Shown here: positions 48,280-58,719 of the stretch, piece after piece
Layout of the letters: the number at the start of each line of letters is the position of its first letter
Position numbering within the stretch: the first letter of the stretch is position 1
Assembly (NCBI GenBank): GCA_012031965.1
Contig: JAAUSC010000002.1
Location: 1 to 64,000 of the forward strand
Length of the DNA: 64,000 nt
DNA from: Scytonema sp. RU_4_4
Lineage (GTDB): Bacteria; Cyanobacteriota; Cyanobacteriia; Cyanobacteriales; Nostocaceae
Direction: 5' to 3'
The notes under the pieces: model-generated
Seen by the model: only the letters and a program-made list of their open reading frames with translations
Database searches by the model: none
Told to the model about the DNA's origin: nothing
Made by a program: the position numbers and the translations under genes

Positions 48280-48873
48280 ATGCAAGTACAAACACAAAAA
48301 CGCTACTACACACCTGAAGAATATTTAGAACTTGAGGAAAAAGCAGAATATAAAAGCGAATACCGCGATGGAGAAATCGTTCCAATGACTGGAGGAACTA
48401 CAAATCATAATGAAATTGCACTGAATTTAGCAGCTTCCTTAAAATTTGCAGTGAAAGGGCAAAATTATCGAGTTTATATTGGTGACGTACGTTTATGGAT
48501 ACCCCGTTATCGTCAACATACTTATCCGGATGTGATGGTAATTCAAGGACAACCTGTTTATACGGGAACAAATACAACTACTGTCATGAATCCTTTGCTG
48601 ATAGCAGAAGTTTTATCTAAATCGACTAAGAATTACGACCAAGGTGATAAGTTTCTCTATTATCGGTCTATCCCTGAATTTAAAGAATATATTTTAATCG
48701 ACCAATATCACTATCATGTTATGCAGTATGTCAAAACTGCAGAAGGTCAATGGTTATTTACTGAAATTGAAGGTGAATCTGCAACTTTATCACTTCAAAC
48801 GGCTGATTTTAAAATTCTACTGAGCGACCTTTACGAGCAAGTAGATTTTACTGTTAGCAGTGAAGAAGATTAA
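48280..48873 (+). CDS. Uma2-family (DUF820) putative restriction endonuclease
   Basis: A 197-residue protein with the Uma2 pattern: YYTPEEYLELEEKAEYKSEYRDGEIVPMTGG at the start, HTYPDVMVI and NPLLIAEVLSKST, which carry the D...E-x-(L/K) nuclease core of the PD-(D/E)xK fold. Cyanobacteria have many Uma2 genes, often near mobile or defence DNA, so its part in this island may be incidental. It starts 11 bases after the helicase stop and ends 36 before the methylase. Confidence 0.85.
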   Translation: MQVQTQKRYYTPEEYLELEEKAEYKSEYRDGEIVPMTGGTTNHNEIALNLAASLKFAVKGQNYRVYIGDVRLWIPRYRQHTYPDVMVIQGQPVYTGTNTTTVMNPLLIAEVLSKSTKNYDQGDKFLYYRSIPEFKEYILIDQYHYHVMQYVKTAEGQWLFTEIEGESATLSLQTADFKILLSDLYEQVDFTVSSEED

Positions 48874-48909
48874 TTGTCTTAATATTATTAACACATAATT
48901 ATTAATGTA

Positions 48910-51897
48910 ATGCCGACGACACAATACCCCAAACGTATCATCGAGGTTGACTTACCCATCAAGCGAATATCTACCCATGCACGGCGAGAAAAATCCATCC
49001 GTCACGGGCATATTTCAACGCTACATATATGGTGGGCGAGGCGACCTTTGGCGGCGTGTCGGGCGGTGATTTGTGGTGCACTCTGGTTTGACCCTGCTGA
49101 TCCATTGTGTCCAGAGGCGTTTGTCGAAACAGCAAAAACGCTGATGTTAAATTGGGCAAAGAATCATCCAGAAAAAGCTAGTGCTGATTCTTTTAATCGC
49201 TTAACAGCTATTAATAAAAATCCTCAATTATTAGATGACCCAGTAGAACTTCGCAAGACTCTGCTGGATTTTATTGCTGACTTTGCCAACTGGGATAATT
49301 CAACTGATGCAGATTATTTAGAAACCAGCCGCACTTTAACACAAACTGCTCATGAAGCTTTAGGGGGAATTCCAGGAACCAAACCGTTAGTTGTTGACCC
49401 CTTTGCTGGTGGGGGTTCCATACCTTTAGAAGCGTTGCGGGTGGGTGCGGATGCGTTTGCTTCTGACTTAAATCCTGTGGCGGTTCTGTTGAATAAAGTG
49501 GTGTTGGAATATATTCCTAAATATGGGCAACAGTTAGCGGATGAAGTGCGCAAGTGGGGACAGTGGGTTAAGGAGGAAGCAGAAAAGGAATTAGGAGAAT
49601 TTTATCCTAAAGATCCAGATGGGGCGATACCTATTGCTTATCTTTGGGCAAGAACGATTACTTGTGAGGGTCCTGGATGTGGTGCGGAAGTACCTCTCAT
49701 TAAGTCTCTTTGGCTAGCTAAAACAAAAAATAGTTCTGTTGCTTTACAAATATTGCCTTGCAGTGTAACAAAGAAAATTAATTTTAATATTATTTATAAT
49801 GGTGTAAGCAGTTTAGTCCAAAGCGGAACTATTAAAAACTGTTCTGCAACTTGTCCAATATGTGGATATACAACTCCTGCTAATTCAGTTAGAAGGCAGT
49901 TAAAAGAACGCCAAGGAGGAACTCAAGATGTCAGACTTTTTGCGGTAGTAACTATACAAGAAGGACGAAAAGGGCGTTTATACCGTTTACCAATAGAGCG
50001 TGATATAGAAGTAGTTAATAAGGCGAGAACTGAGTTAGAAAAACGTAAAAACATACATAATAAATCACTCAGTTTAATCCCAAATGAGCCGACTCCACTG
50101 GGAGGTGGAAGTGGAGCAGGACGAGCATTTTCGCAACGCAATTATGGAATGAATCATTTCTATGATATTTTTACCTCCCGGCAATGTTTAGCTCTAGTAA
50201 CACTGACAAATTTGATAAATAAGGCTGGAGAAAAAATTGAGAAAGAATATAGTAGTGAATTTGGAGCCTCAGTACAGACTTGCTTATCGCTAATACTGGA
50301 TAAAGTAGCAGAAAGACTAACATCCTTAAGCAGGTATGACACTGGTGCTAAGATGAGTGGTATTATTGGAATTTATGCCGGTCAAAGATTACCAATAGTG
50401 TGGGATTTTGGTGAAGGAAATCCTTTGCTAGACCGTTCAAGTGGATGGGAACAGTGTTTGTATTGGTTCCTTAACGTTTTATCGAATATCAGTATCATCA
50501 ACTCTCATCAAGGAAATGTAGCACAAACATCTGGAACAAAGCATCCACTTCCAGACGATGGAGCGAACGCTTTTGTTACTGACCCACCTTATTATGATGC
50601 TGTACCATATGCAGATTTATCAGATTTCTTTTATGTGTGGTTAAAAAGATCATTACCTAAGTCTGTAAATATTTCGTTTTCAGATGAATTAACTCCGAAA
50701 CAAGATGAGTGCATAGTTGATGAAGTAAAAGGGAAAAATCGTCAATACTTTGAACAAACAATGTCACAAGTAATGACAGAGGGTAGGCGTATTCTGTCAA
50801 CAGAAGGTATTGGCATAGTTGTGTTTGCCCATAAATCTACATCTGGCTGGGAAGCACAATTACAAGCAATGGTAGATACGGGCTGGACAATTACAGGTTC
50901 ATGGGCAATTGATACAGAAATGGGGACAAGACTAAGAGCGATGAATTCAGCTGCTCTTGCCTCCTCTGTCCACCTCGTCTGTCGCCCCCGCCCCAATAAC
51001 CCTAACAACATCGGCGACTGGCGCGATGTCCTCCAAGAACTCCCCCAACGTATCCACGAATGGATGCCTCGCCTCGCCGCAGAAGGTGTAGTTGGTGCTG
51101 ATGCCATCTTCGCTTGCCTTGGTCCGGCTTTAGAAATTTTCTCCCGCTACTCCCGCGTTGAAAAAGCCAGTGGCGAACAAGTCACCCTCAAAGAATACCT
51201 CGAATACGTCTGGGCAGCAGTCTCCAAAGAAGCCCTTGGCATGATTTTCTCTGGTGCAGATGCCACAGGCTTTGAAGAAGATGCGCGCCTCACCGCCATG
51301 TGGCTGTGGACACTTTCCACTGGTAGTATTGATAACACCAGCGACAGTAACGAAACGGAAGCCGAGGACGAAGATGACGAAGAAACCAGCAGTAAATCCA
51401 GCAAAACTACTGGTTACGTTCTAGAATTTGATGCTGCCCGGAAAATCGCCCAAGGACTCGGCGCACATTTAGAAAATCTCAACCGCCTAGTAGAAGTTAA
51501 AGGCGACAAAGCGCGACTTTTACCTGTATCAGAGCGCACACACTACCTTTTTGGTAAAGACGAAGCCCAAGCACCTACCAAACGTAAAAAGAAAGATGTC
51601 AAGCAACTAAGCTTATTTGATATCGCTGGTAGCATAGAAGACGAGGACAATGATTGGGGTGAAAAAACAGTCCCCCCACTAGGAAACACTGTATTAGACC
51701 GCATTCACCAAAGCATGATTTTATTTGCCGCCGGACGCAGCGAAGCCCTCAAACGCTTCTTAGTAGAAGAAGGTGCTGGTACTGACCAACGCTTTTGGCG
51801 TTTGGCACAGGCACTTTCAGCATTGTATCCTAACGGCACAGATGAAAAACGCTGGGTTGATGGTGTTTTAGCTAGAAAGAAAGGACTTGGATTTTAA
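48910..51897 (+). CDS. DUF1156 DNA methylase of the defence island
   Basis: A 995-residue protein. The N-terminal DUF1156 block (KRIIEVDLPIKRISTHARREKS, HIWWARRPLAACRAV) is followed by SAM motif I VVDPFAGGGSIPLEALRVGADAFASDLNP, a zinc-ribbon-like pair CEGPGCG / CPICGYTTP, and methylase motif IV TDPPYYDAVPYADL. Such enzymes presumably methylate adenine or cytosine amino groups in host DNA to mark self. The last A of its stop codon is shared with the next start. Confidence 0.87.
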   Translation: MPTTQYPKRIIEVDLPIKRISTHARREKSIRHGHISTLHIWWARRPLAACRAVICGALWFDPADPLCPEAFVETAKTLMLNWAKNHPEKASADSFNRLTAINKNPQLLDDPVELRKTLLDFIADFANWDNSTDADYLETSRTLTQTAHEALGGIPGTKPLVVDPFAGGGSIPLEALRVGADAFASDLNPVAVLLNKVVLEYIPKYGQQLADEVRKWGQWVKEEAEKELGEFYPKDPDGAIPIAYLWARTITCEGPGCGAEVPLIKSLWLAKTKNSSVALQILPCSVTKKINFNIIYNGVSSLVQSGTIKNCSATCPICGYTTPANSVRRQLKERQGGTQDVRLFAVVTIQEGRKGRLYRLPIERDIEVVNKARTELEKRKNIHNKSLSLIPNEPTPLGGGSGAGRAFSQRNYGMNHFYDIFTSRQCLALVTLTNLINKAGEKIEKEYSSEFGASVQTCLSLILDKVAERLTSLSRYDTGAKMSGIIGIYAGQRLPIVWDFGEGNPLLDRSSGWEQCLYWFLNVLSNISIINSHQGNVAQTSGTKHPLPDDGANAFVTDPPYYDAVPYADLSDFFYVWLKRSLPKSVNISFSDELTPKQDECIVDEVKGKNRQYFEQTMSQVMTEGRRILSTEGIGIVVFAHKSTSGWEAQLQAMVDTGWTITGSWAIDTEMGTRLRAMNSAALASSVHLVCRPRPNNPNNIGDWRDVLQELPQRIHEWMPRLAAEGVVGADAIFACLGPALEIFSRYSRVEKASGEQVTLKEYLEYVWAAVSKEALGMIFSGADATGFEEDARLTAMWLWTLSTGSIDNTSDSNETEAEDEDDEETSSKSSKTTGYVLEFDAARKIAQGLGAHLENLNRLVEVKGDKARLLPVSERTHYLFGKDEAQAPTKRKKKDVKQLSLFDIAGSIEDEDNDWGEKTVPPLGNTVLDRIHQSMILFAAGRSEALKRFLVEEGAGTDQRFWRLAQALSALYPNGTDEKRWVDGVLARKKGLGF

Positions 51898-53006
51898 TGA
51901 AAGACCTATTTGAACAGCACAAAAATTTGACGCAAGCTGCTCAAGAAGTGCTGAAAAATTCTTATATCCATCAAATGGCTAATTCAGCTGAATTGTTGCG
52001 TAAAAGCGGTCTACTACAAAATTCAGCTATAGATGCTATCCGAGGAACAAATTCAGCTTTTGAAACATTGCGTGAAAGTAGTCTGCTACAAAATTCACGT
52101 ATAAGTTTACTGAAATCTCCGGTAATAGATGATAGTCGTTTGAAACGAGTTTATAAAGATTTTCAACAAGTTAACTTATTAGCTAATCAATCAAATTTAG
52201 CAAGACGCTTACTGGAACCTTCTAGAGTTTACACATTTTTTTTGGAAAGCACAATTCAACGTATTTCAGAAGCCGACAATCAGAAAATAGCAAGAGCTTT
52301 ACAAACATCTTTACGTCTAGCAGAAGTACAGTTACTGACTACAACGGAAGTTTTATCATCCATCATTACTGCGCCAACAGATGATGAGGTATCTGATACC
52401 AGACCACTGGACTTGCCAATTATTCAACAGGATGAATTAATAGCTGCTGTTGAGTTAGAAGATATAGAAGATGAAATAGCTTTAATTGAACTATCTCCGG
52501 CTGCTAACGCCTCTGCTTTATCCAAACATATTCTATATTTAATAACACAATGTAACGAAGTTGTGAAAGTTGGAGACAAACCAGAAATATTTAAACCAAC
52601 TAATAAACTTCTTGAAGTATTTGTTGACTTACCTTGGCTACTTCCGGAAAGTAAGCGAACATTTGGGAATTTTATAGATTGTCTGTATTTTGTATTTTAT
52701 GAAGGCGCTGGTAAAGATAATCTGCGTTTTTTAAAAGAGCATGGGGGTGTGCTTGAGCCTGCTGATTGTGATTTGATTTGGTGTATCAAACACTTGAGAA
52801 ACAAGTGGCTGCGTCACGATGCAGATCATGGCAAAGAAGCTGATATCAGAAAATCTTGGAAAGATGTATCAGCAAAGCTTAGCTGGCTTGGCTTACAACA
52901 TGCCCCTATTAGTCCAGAACATTTCCGCTATTTACATTGTCGTCTTCTCCAAGAAGCAGAAGTTTTCTTGCAGAAGATTCTTGAAAAGTTAATAAAAAGT
53001 GAATAA
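51897..53006 (+). CDS. Unrecognised 369-residue protein with HEPN-like motif
   Basis: I recognise no family. The first 75 residues contain an imperfect repeat (LRKSGLLQNSAID / LRESSLLQNSRIS), helical and possibly coiled coil. An acidic, loop-like middle follows (near residues 160-200). The helical C-terminal third has LIWCIKHLRNKWLRHDADHG, with Arg301, Asn302 and His307, fitting the R-(N/D/H)-x4-6-H signature of HEPN ribonucleases. The start shares one base with the methylase stop (TAATG), so translation is probably coupled. It lies between the methylase and ATPase genes. Confidence 0.7.
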   Translation: MKDLFEQHKNLTQAAQEVLKNSYIHQMANSAELLRKSGLLQNSAIDAIRGTNSAFETLRESSLLQNSRISLLKSPVIDDSRLKRVYKDFQQVNLLANQSNLARRLLEPSRVYTFFLESTIQRISEADNQKIARALQTSLRLAEVQLLTTTEVLSSIITAPTDDEVSDTRPLDLPIIQQDELIAAVELEDIEDEIALIELSPAANASALSKHILYLITQCNEVVKVGDKPEIFKPTNKLLEVFVDLPWLLPESKRTFGNFIDCLYFVFYEGAGKDNLRFLKEHGGVLEPADCDLIWCIKHLRNKWLRHDADHGKEADIRKSWKDVSAKLSWLGLQHAPISPEHFRYLHCRLLQEAEVFLQKILEKLIKSE

Positions 53007-53016
53007 GGGGACACTT

Positions 53017-55877
53017 ATGGCAGCAATCAAACCTTGGTATAAAATCGACGGCTTAACCCCCCGTGAAGACTTGCGGGAAGGGAAACCCCTTGATGCTTCT
53101 GAGTTCGCTGTCCACCTCGACAAAGTGCGAGACAAAACCGCCCCTTCTGATTATAAAGAGCCAGAACGTTTTTTGACCGTACTTATCTCACTAAATATTT
53201 AACCGACCTTGCAGCCCAAGTGGTGCGCCGTCTTTCAGGCGAGAAAACGGAAACTTCGGCAGTGTTCAATCTCGCTACCCAGTTCGGTGGCGGTAAAACT
53301 CACGCCCTCACTTTGCTTTATCACTTAGCAAAACATGGTGCAGCGGCTAACAACTGGACAGGGGTCCAGAAAATACTGCAAAAAGCGGGAATTTCATCAA
53401 TACCAGAGGCTGCGATCGCTGTCTTTGTCGGTACAGAATTTGATTCTATTCAGGGACGCGGTGGTGACGACGGTACACCTCTACGCAAAACACCGTGGGG
53501 AGAAATCGCTTACCAGTTAGGTGGTGCAGAAGCTTTAGCTGTGCTTGCTGAACATGAAGCTCAATTTATTGAACCCAAAGGCGATGTTATCAGAAAATTT
53601 TTCCCCAAGGATAAACCCTGCCTGATATTAATGGATGAAATTATTAATTATGCTAGTACCTATCGCCGTAAGGGTTTTAATAACTACCTATACAACTTTA
53701 TTCAAGCACTATCTGAAACAGCGAGAAGTTTAGATAATGTTGTGTTAGTGGTTTCTATTCCTGCTTCCGAAATGGAATATACCACGGAGGATGAAGCGGA
53801 TGAGCAACGTTTCAAAAAAATGCTTGATCGCGTTGGCAAAGCGATAATTATGTCCGCCGAGTCAGAAACATCCGAAATTATTCGTCGCCGCTTGTTTGAA
53901 TGGGAACCTGGTGCTGTCACCGCAGATGGCAGAATTATCTTACCCAAAGATGCAATTAACACCTGCAATGAATACGCTGACTGGGTAGTTGAACATCGAC
54001 AGCAGCTTCCAAGTTGGTTTCCCCTAGACAATGCCCGTGAAGCTTTTTACACCACATATCCTTTTCACCCGACAGTATTATCTGTGTTTGAGCGCAAGTG
54101 GCAAGCCTTACCACGCTTCCAACGCACTAGAGGAGTGCTGCGACTTCTGGCACTTTGGGTATCAAATGCTTATCAGCAGGGTACCATCCGCGCACACCGT
54201 GATGCTTTAATTAGTTTAGGCACAGCATCACTGGATGACCCCCAATTTCGAGCAGCCGTGTTTGAACAACTAGGCGAAACTCGTTTGGAAGGTGCAGTGA
54301 CAACAGATATCTGCGGCAAAAGAGATTCCCATGCAGTGCGTCTGGATGCTGAAGCTGTGGACGTCATTAAAAAAGCACGGCTGCACCGCAAAGTCACAAC
54401 AACGATATTTTTTGAATCTAACGGTGGCTGTACGCGCACGGAAGCCACTATCCCTGAAATTCGGCTAGCAGTAGCGGAACCGTCCTTGGATATTGGGAAT
54501 GTGGAAACCGTTTTGGAAACACTTTCAACTGACTGCTATTATCTCTCGATTGAGAAAAACAAATACCGCTTTAGCTTGTCGCCCAACCTAAATAAGATTT
54601 TGGCAGATCGCCGTGCTAACGTCCAAGCAGCCAGAATGACCGAACGAGTCAAAGCTGAAATTCAGAAAGTTTTTGTCACAAGTCTTGGAATTCAACTCAT
54701 TTATTTTCCCGAAAATTCCAGTACTGTTCCCAATCGAGCAGTGCTAACAATAGCTATACTAGCGCCTGAACATTCCATGCAAGACAGCGAAACTGTAAAA
54801 TTTGTGGAATCGATGACGCGGGAGTATGGCACATCAGACCGTACTTTTAAGAGTGCCATAATTTGGGCAGTTGCTGACTCTGATGCCCAGCTACGAGAGG
54901 AAGCACGTAAGCTACTAGCATGGGAAGACATCCGCGACGAAGAACGCGAACGACTCGACGACTCCCAGAAGCGCCAGTTGGATGAGAACCTGAAAAAAGC
55001 AGAACGCGACTTAAAAGAATGTGTTTGGCGTTCTTACAAAAATATTGCACTGCTAGGTAAAGATAACAAAATCCGCACTGTAGACTTGGGTATGGTCACA
55101 TCTAGCATGGCACGTACTATGGTTGAGTTAATTATCAACCGCTTACGCCAGGATGGGGATGTTGAAAATAGTATCAGTCCTCGCTTTATTGTACGCAACT
55201 GGTCGCCCGCATTTACAGAATGGAGTACCAAGGCTGTCCACGATGCTTTTTTCGCCTCACCGCTGTTTCCCCGGTTGTTGAATGGGGATGGGGTGAAGGA
55301 GGCGATCGCCCGTGGTGTGAGAGATGGTATCCTCGCCTATGTTGGTAAAACTAGCACTACACACTACGAACCGTTCCAATATCAATGTACCATCAGTTCA
55401 GCCGATATAGAAATCTCTGACGATGTATTTATCATCACCCAGGAGACTGCCGAAGCTTACAAAAAAGCCGAATCAGAAAGTGTTGCTGACACGCAAACCC
55501 CATCATCCCAGACAATTAACGGGGAAACAAACACTAGCACTCCTGCTACCACAGTCGGCGTGACGACTTCTACAACTCATGTTGTCAGAGACGTTACCAC
55601 TCCCTATGTCACAAACACTGCTACTCAACCAACAGAAATCACTCCCTCATCTGCATCAGCGCAAGTGCTGAAGTGGAGTGGCGCAATTACACCCCAGAAG
55701 TGGATGAACTTCTATACAAGGATTCTTTCCAAATTTGCTACCAATAAAGATTTGAAATTGACTATAAAAGTATCCGTTTCCGTTGAAGGGGATGTTTCTA
55801 CTCAGAAGATTGAGGAAACTAAAGTGGCACTGCAAGAATTAGGATTGGACGGTAATATTGAGACGGATATAGATTGA
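53017..55877 (+). CDS. DUF499 ATPase of the defence island, one apparent frameshift
   Basis: ATG 53017 opens an N-terminal segment IKPWYKIDGLTPREDLREG, which runs off-frame at the six-T run 53169-53174; one added T reads on (FFDRTYLTKYLTDLAAQVV) into the main frame at 53220. Together about 953 residues. Domains visible: P-loop GGGKTHAL, Walker B CLILMDEIINYAS, and a Thr/Ser-rich linker near the C-terminus before a last helical part. DUF499 proteins are AAA-type ATPases that occur with DUF1156 methylases in predicted anti-phage loci. Confidence 0.8.
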
Positions 55878-56009
55878 GATTCAATTAGCTTCATCGGGCA
55901 GAAGCCTCTTCACGCTCACTTACTCAAAAGTGCTGAAAGTGCAAAATCGGGTGCTTTTGTTGCGGGAGCGAAAAACGCGCCCGTGAGAGGCTCTCAACAT
56001 ACAATTCTC

Positions 56010-56341
56010 CTACTGAGCTTTTATTTTCCCCCAACTCATCTCACGCTTACGTAACTTCACTAAAGCTTGTACCTTCCTTTTGAATTGTTCAAAATCTTCT
56101 GCACTGACATCTGTCTTTTGCCATGCTTCGCGTTGCATCAAGCGTCCACACCAATCATGTAGCTTGGGGTAATCATTAAGATTAATATCCAATCTGGGTA
56201 ATGAAGGCACAACTGTTCCTGCAACAATATCTGCAAGAGTGAGTTGCTCGCTCCCAAAGTAAGGACTATCTCCCAATATTTGTGTGAAAAATTGCAGTAC
56301 TTTATCTATATGTTGCTTTGCTTGTAACTGGAGTTTAGACT
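56010..56341 (-). pseudogene. Glutathione S-transferase C-terminal fragment
   Basis: An open frame without start encodes the C-terminal alpha-helical part of a GST (KVLQFFTQILGDSPYF, LADIVAGTVVPSLPRLDINL, LHDWCGRLMQREAW). Upstream the frame meets a stop at about 56342, where the transposase element begins. The N-terminal thioredoxin-fold half is absent, so the element or a deletion removed it. Confidence 0.8.
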
Positions 56342-57806
56342 AACGCATGACAAAATGACTCAAAGGTATTGAGTTAATGAATTACACAGCTCAAAATATA
56401 AAAGTCAACGGCTCAACTTGACAGTGACTGTTGTTTTTTTGTTCGAGTTGTACTTTTTTTGACAATAGGACAACGGATTTTACGAAGCCTAGGTTGTCCT
56501 GTAGACCACCCAGGGGATTTTCCACGGGATTTAGGAGGATGTGATGGTGTGCCAATCGCCGCTAAAACTCCTCCCATCGACTGAGCAACTCTTCCAGGTG
56601 TTAAATTGGTGACTGACTTCTGCCAAGGAAGGGGGCGATCGTTCACAAGTTTACGAGCCAACCATAGTTGCCAAGTGAGTAATGGCATAAGATCACTCCA
56701 TCGCTCACACTGCTCTCTTGTGCCTAGTTTCGGCAGTGTCCAGTGAAGACGTTGTTTGGCGAATCGATACCAGTGGTCAACGGCAAAGCGACGCAGATAG
56801 TGACGCCAGATTTGGCATAATTCGGGTATTCCCTCACCGACCCAAACCAACCATAAGGGTTTCGCTTTTCCCATGAGCGCTTTGTCAAGTCGCTCAACTT
56901 GGATCACAAGCATATTGGTCTTGGCAGACTGCTGGAAATGGAGATTACACCACATACGGAGGCACAGTTGCCCCATCTTTGGGTCGAGTACTTCTAACAT
57001 TTGGTCAGGTGTCCACCATGTTGTTGGGTCGTTGAGTTTAAACTTGTCCCCGTGGACACGAGGACGACCAATACCCGTATATGGTGGTGGCGCACCGTAG
57101 AGTAGGCGATTCGACCTTAAGCGCATTAATTTATCGGCAGCAATGTCGGCGGTCTGTTTAATAAAGCTGGCACAGCCGTATTCAGCATCCCACAAAGATA
57201 AGGGACGTGTAGACAGATTTTGGCACACAAGCCTCAGTTGTGCTGCGGCTTTCTCAATGGGGTTTTCAAAACTGGTGATTCGCTCATGTAATAGAGGTAA
57301 TGCCCAACTGCCCTCTGTTTCTGGAATTACTGCTATGGTACTGTAGCCTTGTCCCACGGTCACGGGTTTTGCTCCTGACATTGGTTGGGCTTAATGCTCG
57401 TAGGTACGCTCTTTTAATGTCACCGCATCAAGTCTTGACCAAGCTGTATGATCTCCTGCTAACACGATTTGTTCTGCTTGGGGAAGTTGTTTGATATACA
57501 ACTTCATCAATTCTTTTCGCGGTGGATTGCCATCTTCTAAAGCTTCATAAATACTAGACCACTGTCGTCGAAATACTGGAGATACGGAGAGTTCCACGAA
57601 CGAGTAAACACTGCGTGTAACTAACACTGCATCCATCAGATCAAACAAGGCATCTTTGGCTTTACCCAAGATGGTATAAACACAGGAGCGAAATTGTTTA
57701 AGCTGATCAATAGTTATCATGGTCAAGCTGAATTTTTTCTCTAAATTTCAGCATCGACCATAAAGTGGTCAGTTTAACATAGCTGACCGCTTTTTCTTTT
57801 CCGGGG
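56342..57806 (-). mobile_element. Insertion sequence with DDE transposase (NF041680-like), ends uncertain
   Basis: A gap of about 1.4 kb between the GST fragment and the TetR-type operator holds one transposase gene and nothing else. I could not see clear terminal inverted repeats or target duplications; the left limit is set by the loss of GST coding at 56341, the right one is a guess. Confidence 0.6.
56413..57726 (-). pseudogene. DDE transposase broken by an in-frame stop
   Basis: Two parts are in the same frame: 111 residues from ATG 57726 (IDQLKQFRSCVYTILG, ... VLAGDHTAWSRLDAVTLKERTYEH) and 322 residues further (SGAKPVTVGQGYS, LWDAEYGCASFIKQTADI, RFAVDHWYRFAKQRLHWTLP). A single TAA (at 57391-57393) separates them; a CAA to TAA change would explain it. 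The catalytic-Asp region and the second-half DDE elements fit a 430-residue transposase of the IS701/NF041680 kind. The element is therefore probably inactive unless served in trans. Confidence 0.75.
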
Positions 57807-57864
57807 CATTTTCATTCCTCAGAGAGAATTCCTCCTATTTTTGATGGACTATTCTTGATAGAAA

Positions 57865-57878
57865 AGACTGAGCGGTCT
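57865..57878. promoter_or_regulatory. TetR-type operator (AGACTGAGCGGTCT)
   Basis: An imperfect palindrome nearly identical to the site at 60079-60092 and related to those before the TetR gene. Read on the minus strand it lies about 50 bases before an AGGAGG and ATG (57815), after which the frame is lost in the IS. It probably once controlled the GST gene now truncated by the IS. Confidence 0.6.
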
Positions 57879-57899
57879 GTAAATGAACAAAAAAATTGT

Positions 57900-58676
57900 T
57901 TAATTGTTTCTATCGTGATAAAGACGCAGTGCAAAACCTCCCGCTGGAGTTTCACGGAACTTCTTGATCCCAGATACCAATTTGGATGGCAATTCTTCCA
58001 AGCTAGCACGCGTCATTGGGTGTTCTGGCGGTCTAACAGCAGGAGCAGCAAGCGCAGCAAAGGTGAGATCAGCAGCAGAAAAGCTGTTTCCAACTAAATA
58101 AGTACGTCCATCTGTTAATAATTCGCTCACTTGCTCAAAAATGCTCTTGATTTGTTCGTAAGCTTGTGCAGAAGACTCTTGAGTTATATTTAGTTTCTGC
58201 TGAGCAATTGAGCGGACTGTAGGAAAAACGACTGGAAATAATGCCCGTTCAAAAAAAGGTACACCATTACACCATGCATGTTGCATCAACTTGGAGTCAT
58301 TCATAGCGTGAAAATAACCCCAACGGCGTATAGCAGGTCCAAGCTGCTCGTCAAATAAATCTTCTAGTTGTTCTACTTGTTGGCGTGAGTCAGGGTCAGT
58401 GGGGTATAACTTGGCGTTATCAGGGGCAACTTTATCCAGATAACATAAGATATCAGTTGAATCTGTTAAAGCACCATCTTCAGTGATCATAACAGGAGTT
58501 GATTTTCCACCAACTCGACCTGTTGCTAATAGATGAAATGGTGGCATATGAGGTTCTTCAATGTAAGGAAGTTTCAGTTTTGTGAGTGCCCATCTTGCTT
58601 TTTCACAATAATGACTGATAGGAATTGTAATCAGACGAAAGGGTTTTTTATTAGCAGTGAGGGAATTAGATAACAT
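57900..58676 (-). CDS. Glutathione S-transferase family protein
   Basis: A 258-residue protein with an N-terminal thioredoxin-like fold (LITIPISHYCEKARWALTKLKLPYIEE, KSTPVMITEDGALTDSTDILCYLD) and an all-helical C-terminal domain (TYLVGNSFSAADLTFAALAAPA). The active-site Ser/Cys region is SHYCEK. It may detoxify electrophiles or reduce disulphides. It follows the membrane protein and panB-like genes on the minus strand, with operators of the same TetR around. Confidence 0.88.
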   Translation of the reverse strand: MLSNSLTANKKPFRLITIPISHYCEKARWALTKLKLPYIEEPHMPPFHLLATGRVGGKSTPVMITEDGALTDSTDILCYLDKVAPDNAKLYPTDPDSRQQVEQLEDLFDEQLGPAIRRWGYFHAMNDSKLMQHAWCNGVPFFERALFPVVFPTVRSIAQQKLNITQESSAQAYEQIKSIFEQVSELLTDGRTYLVGNSFSAADLTFAALAAPAVRPPEHPMTRASLEELPSKLVSGIKKFRETPAGGFALRLYHDRNN

Positions 58677-58719
58677 ATTGATGTTGGATTTGAGATTTTG
58701 GATGAGTTAATGGCTACTA

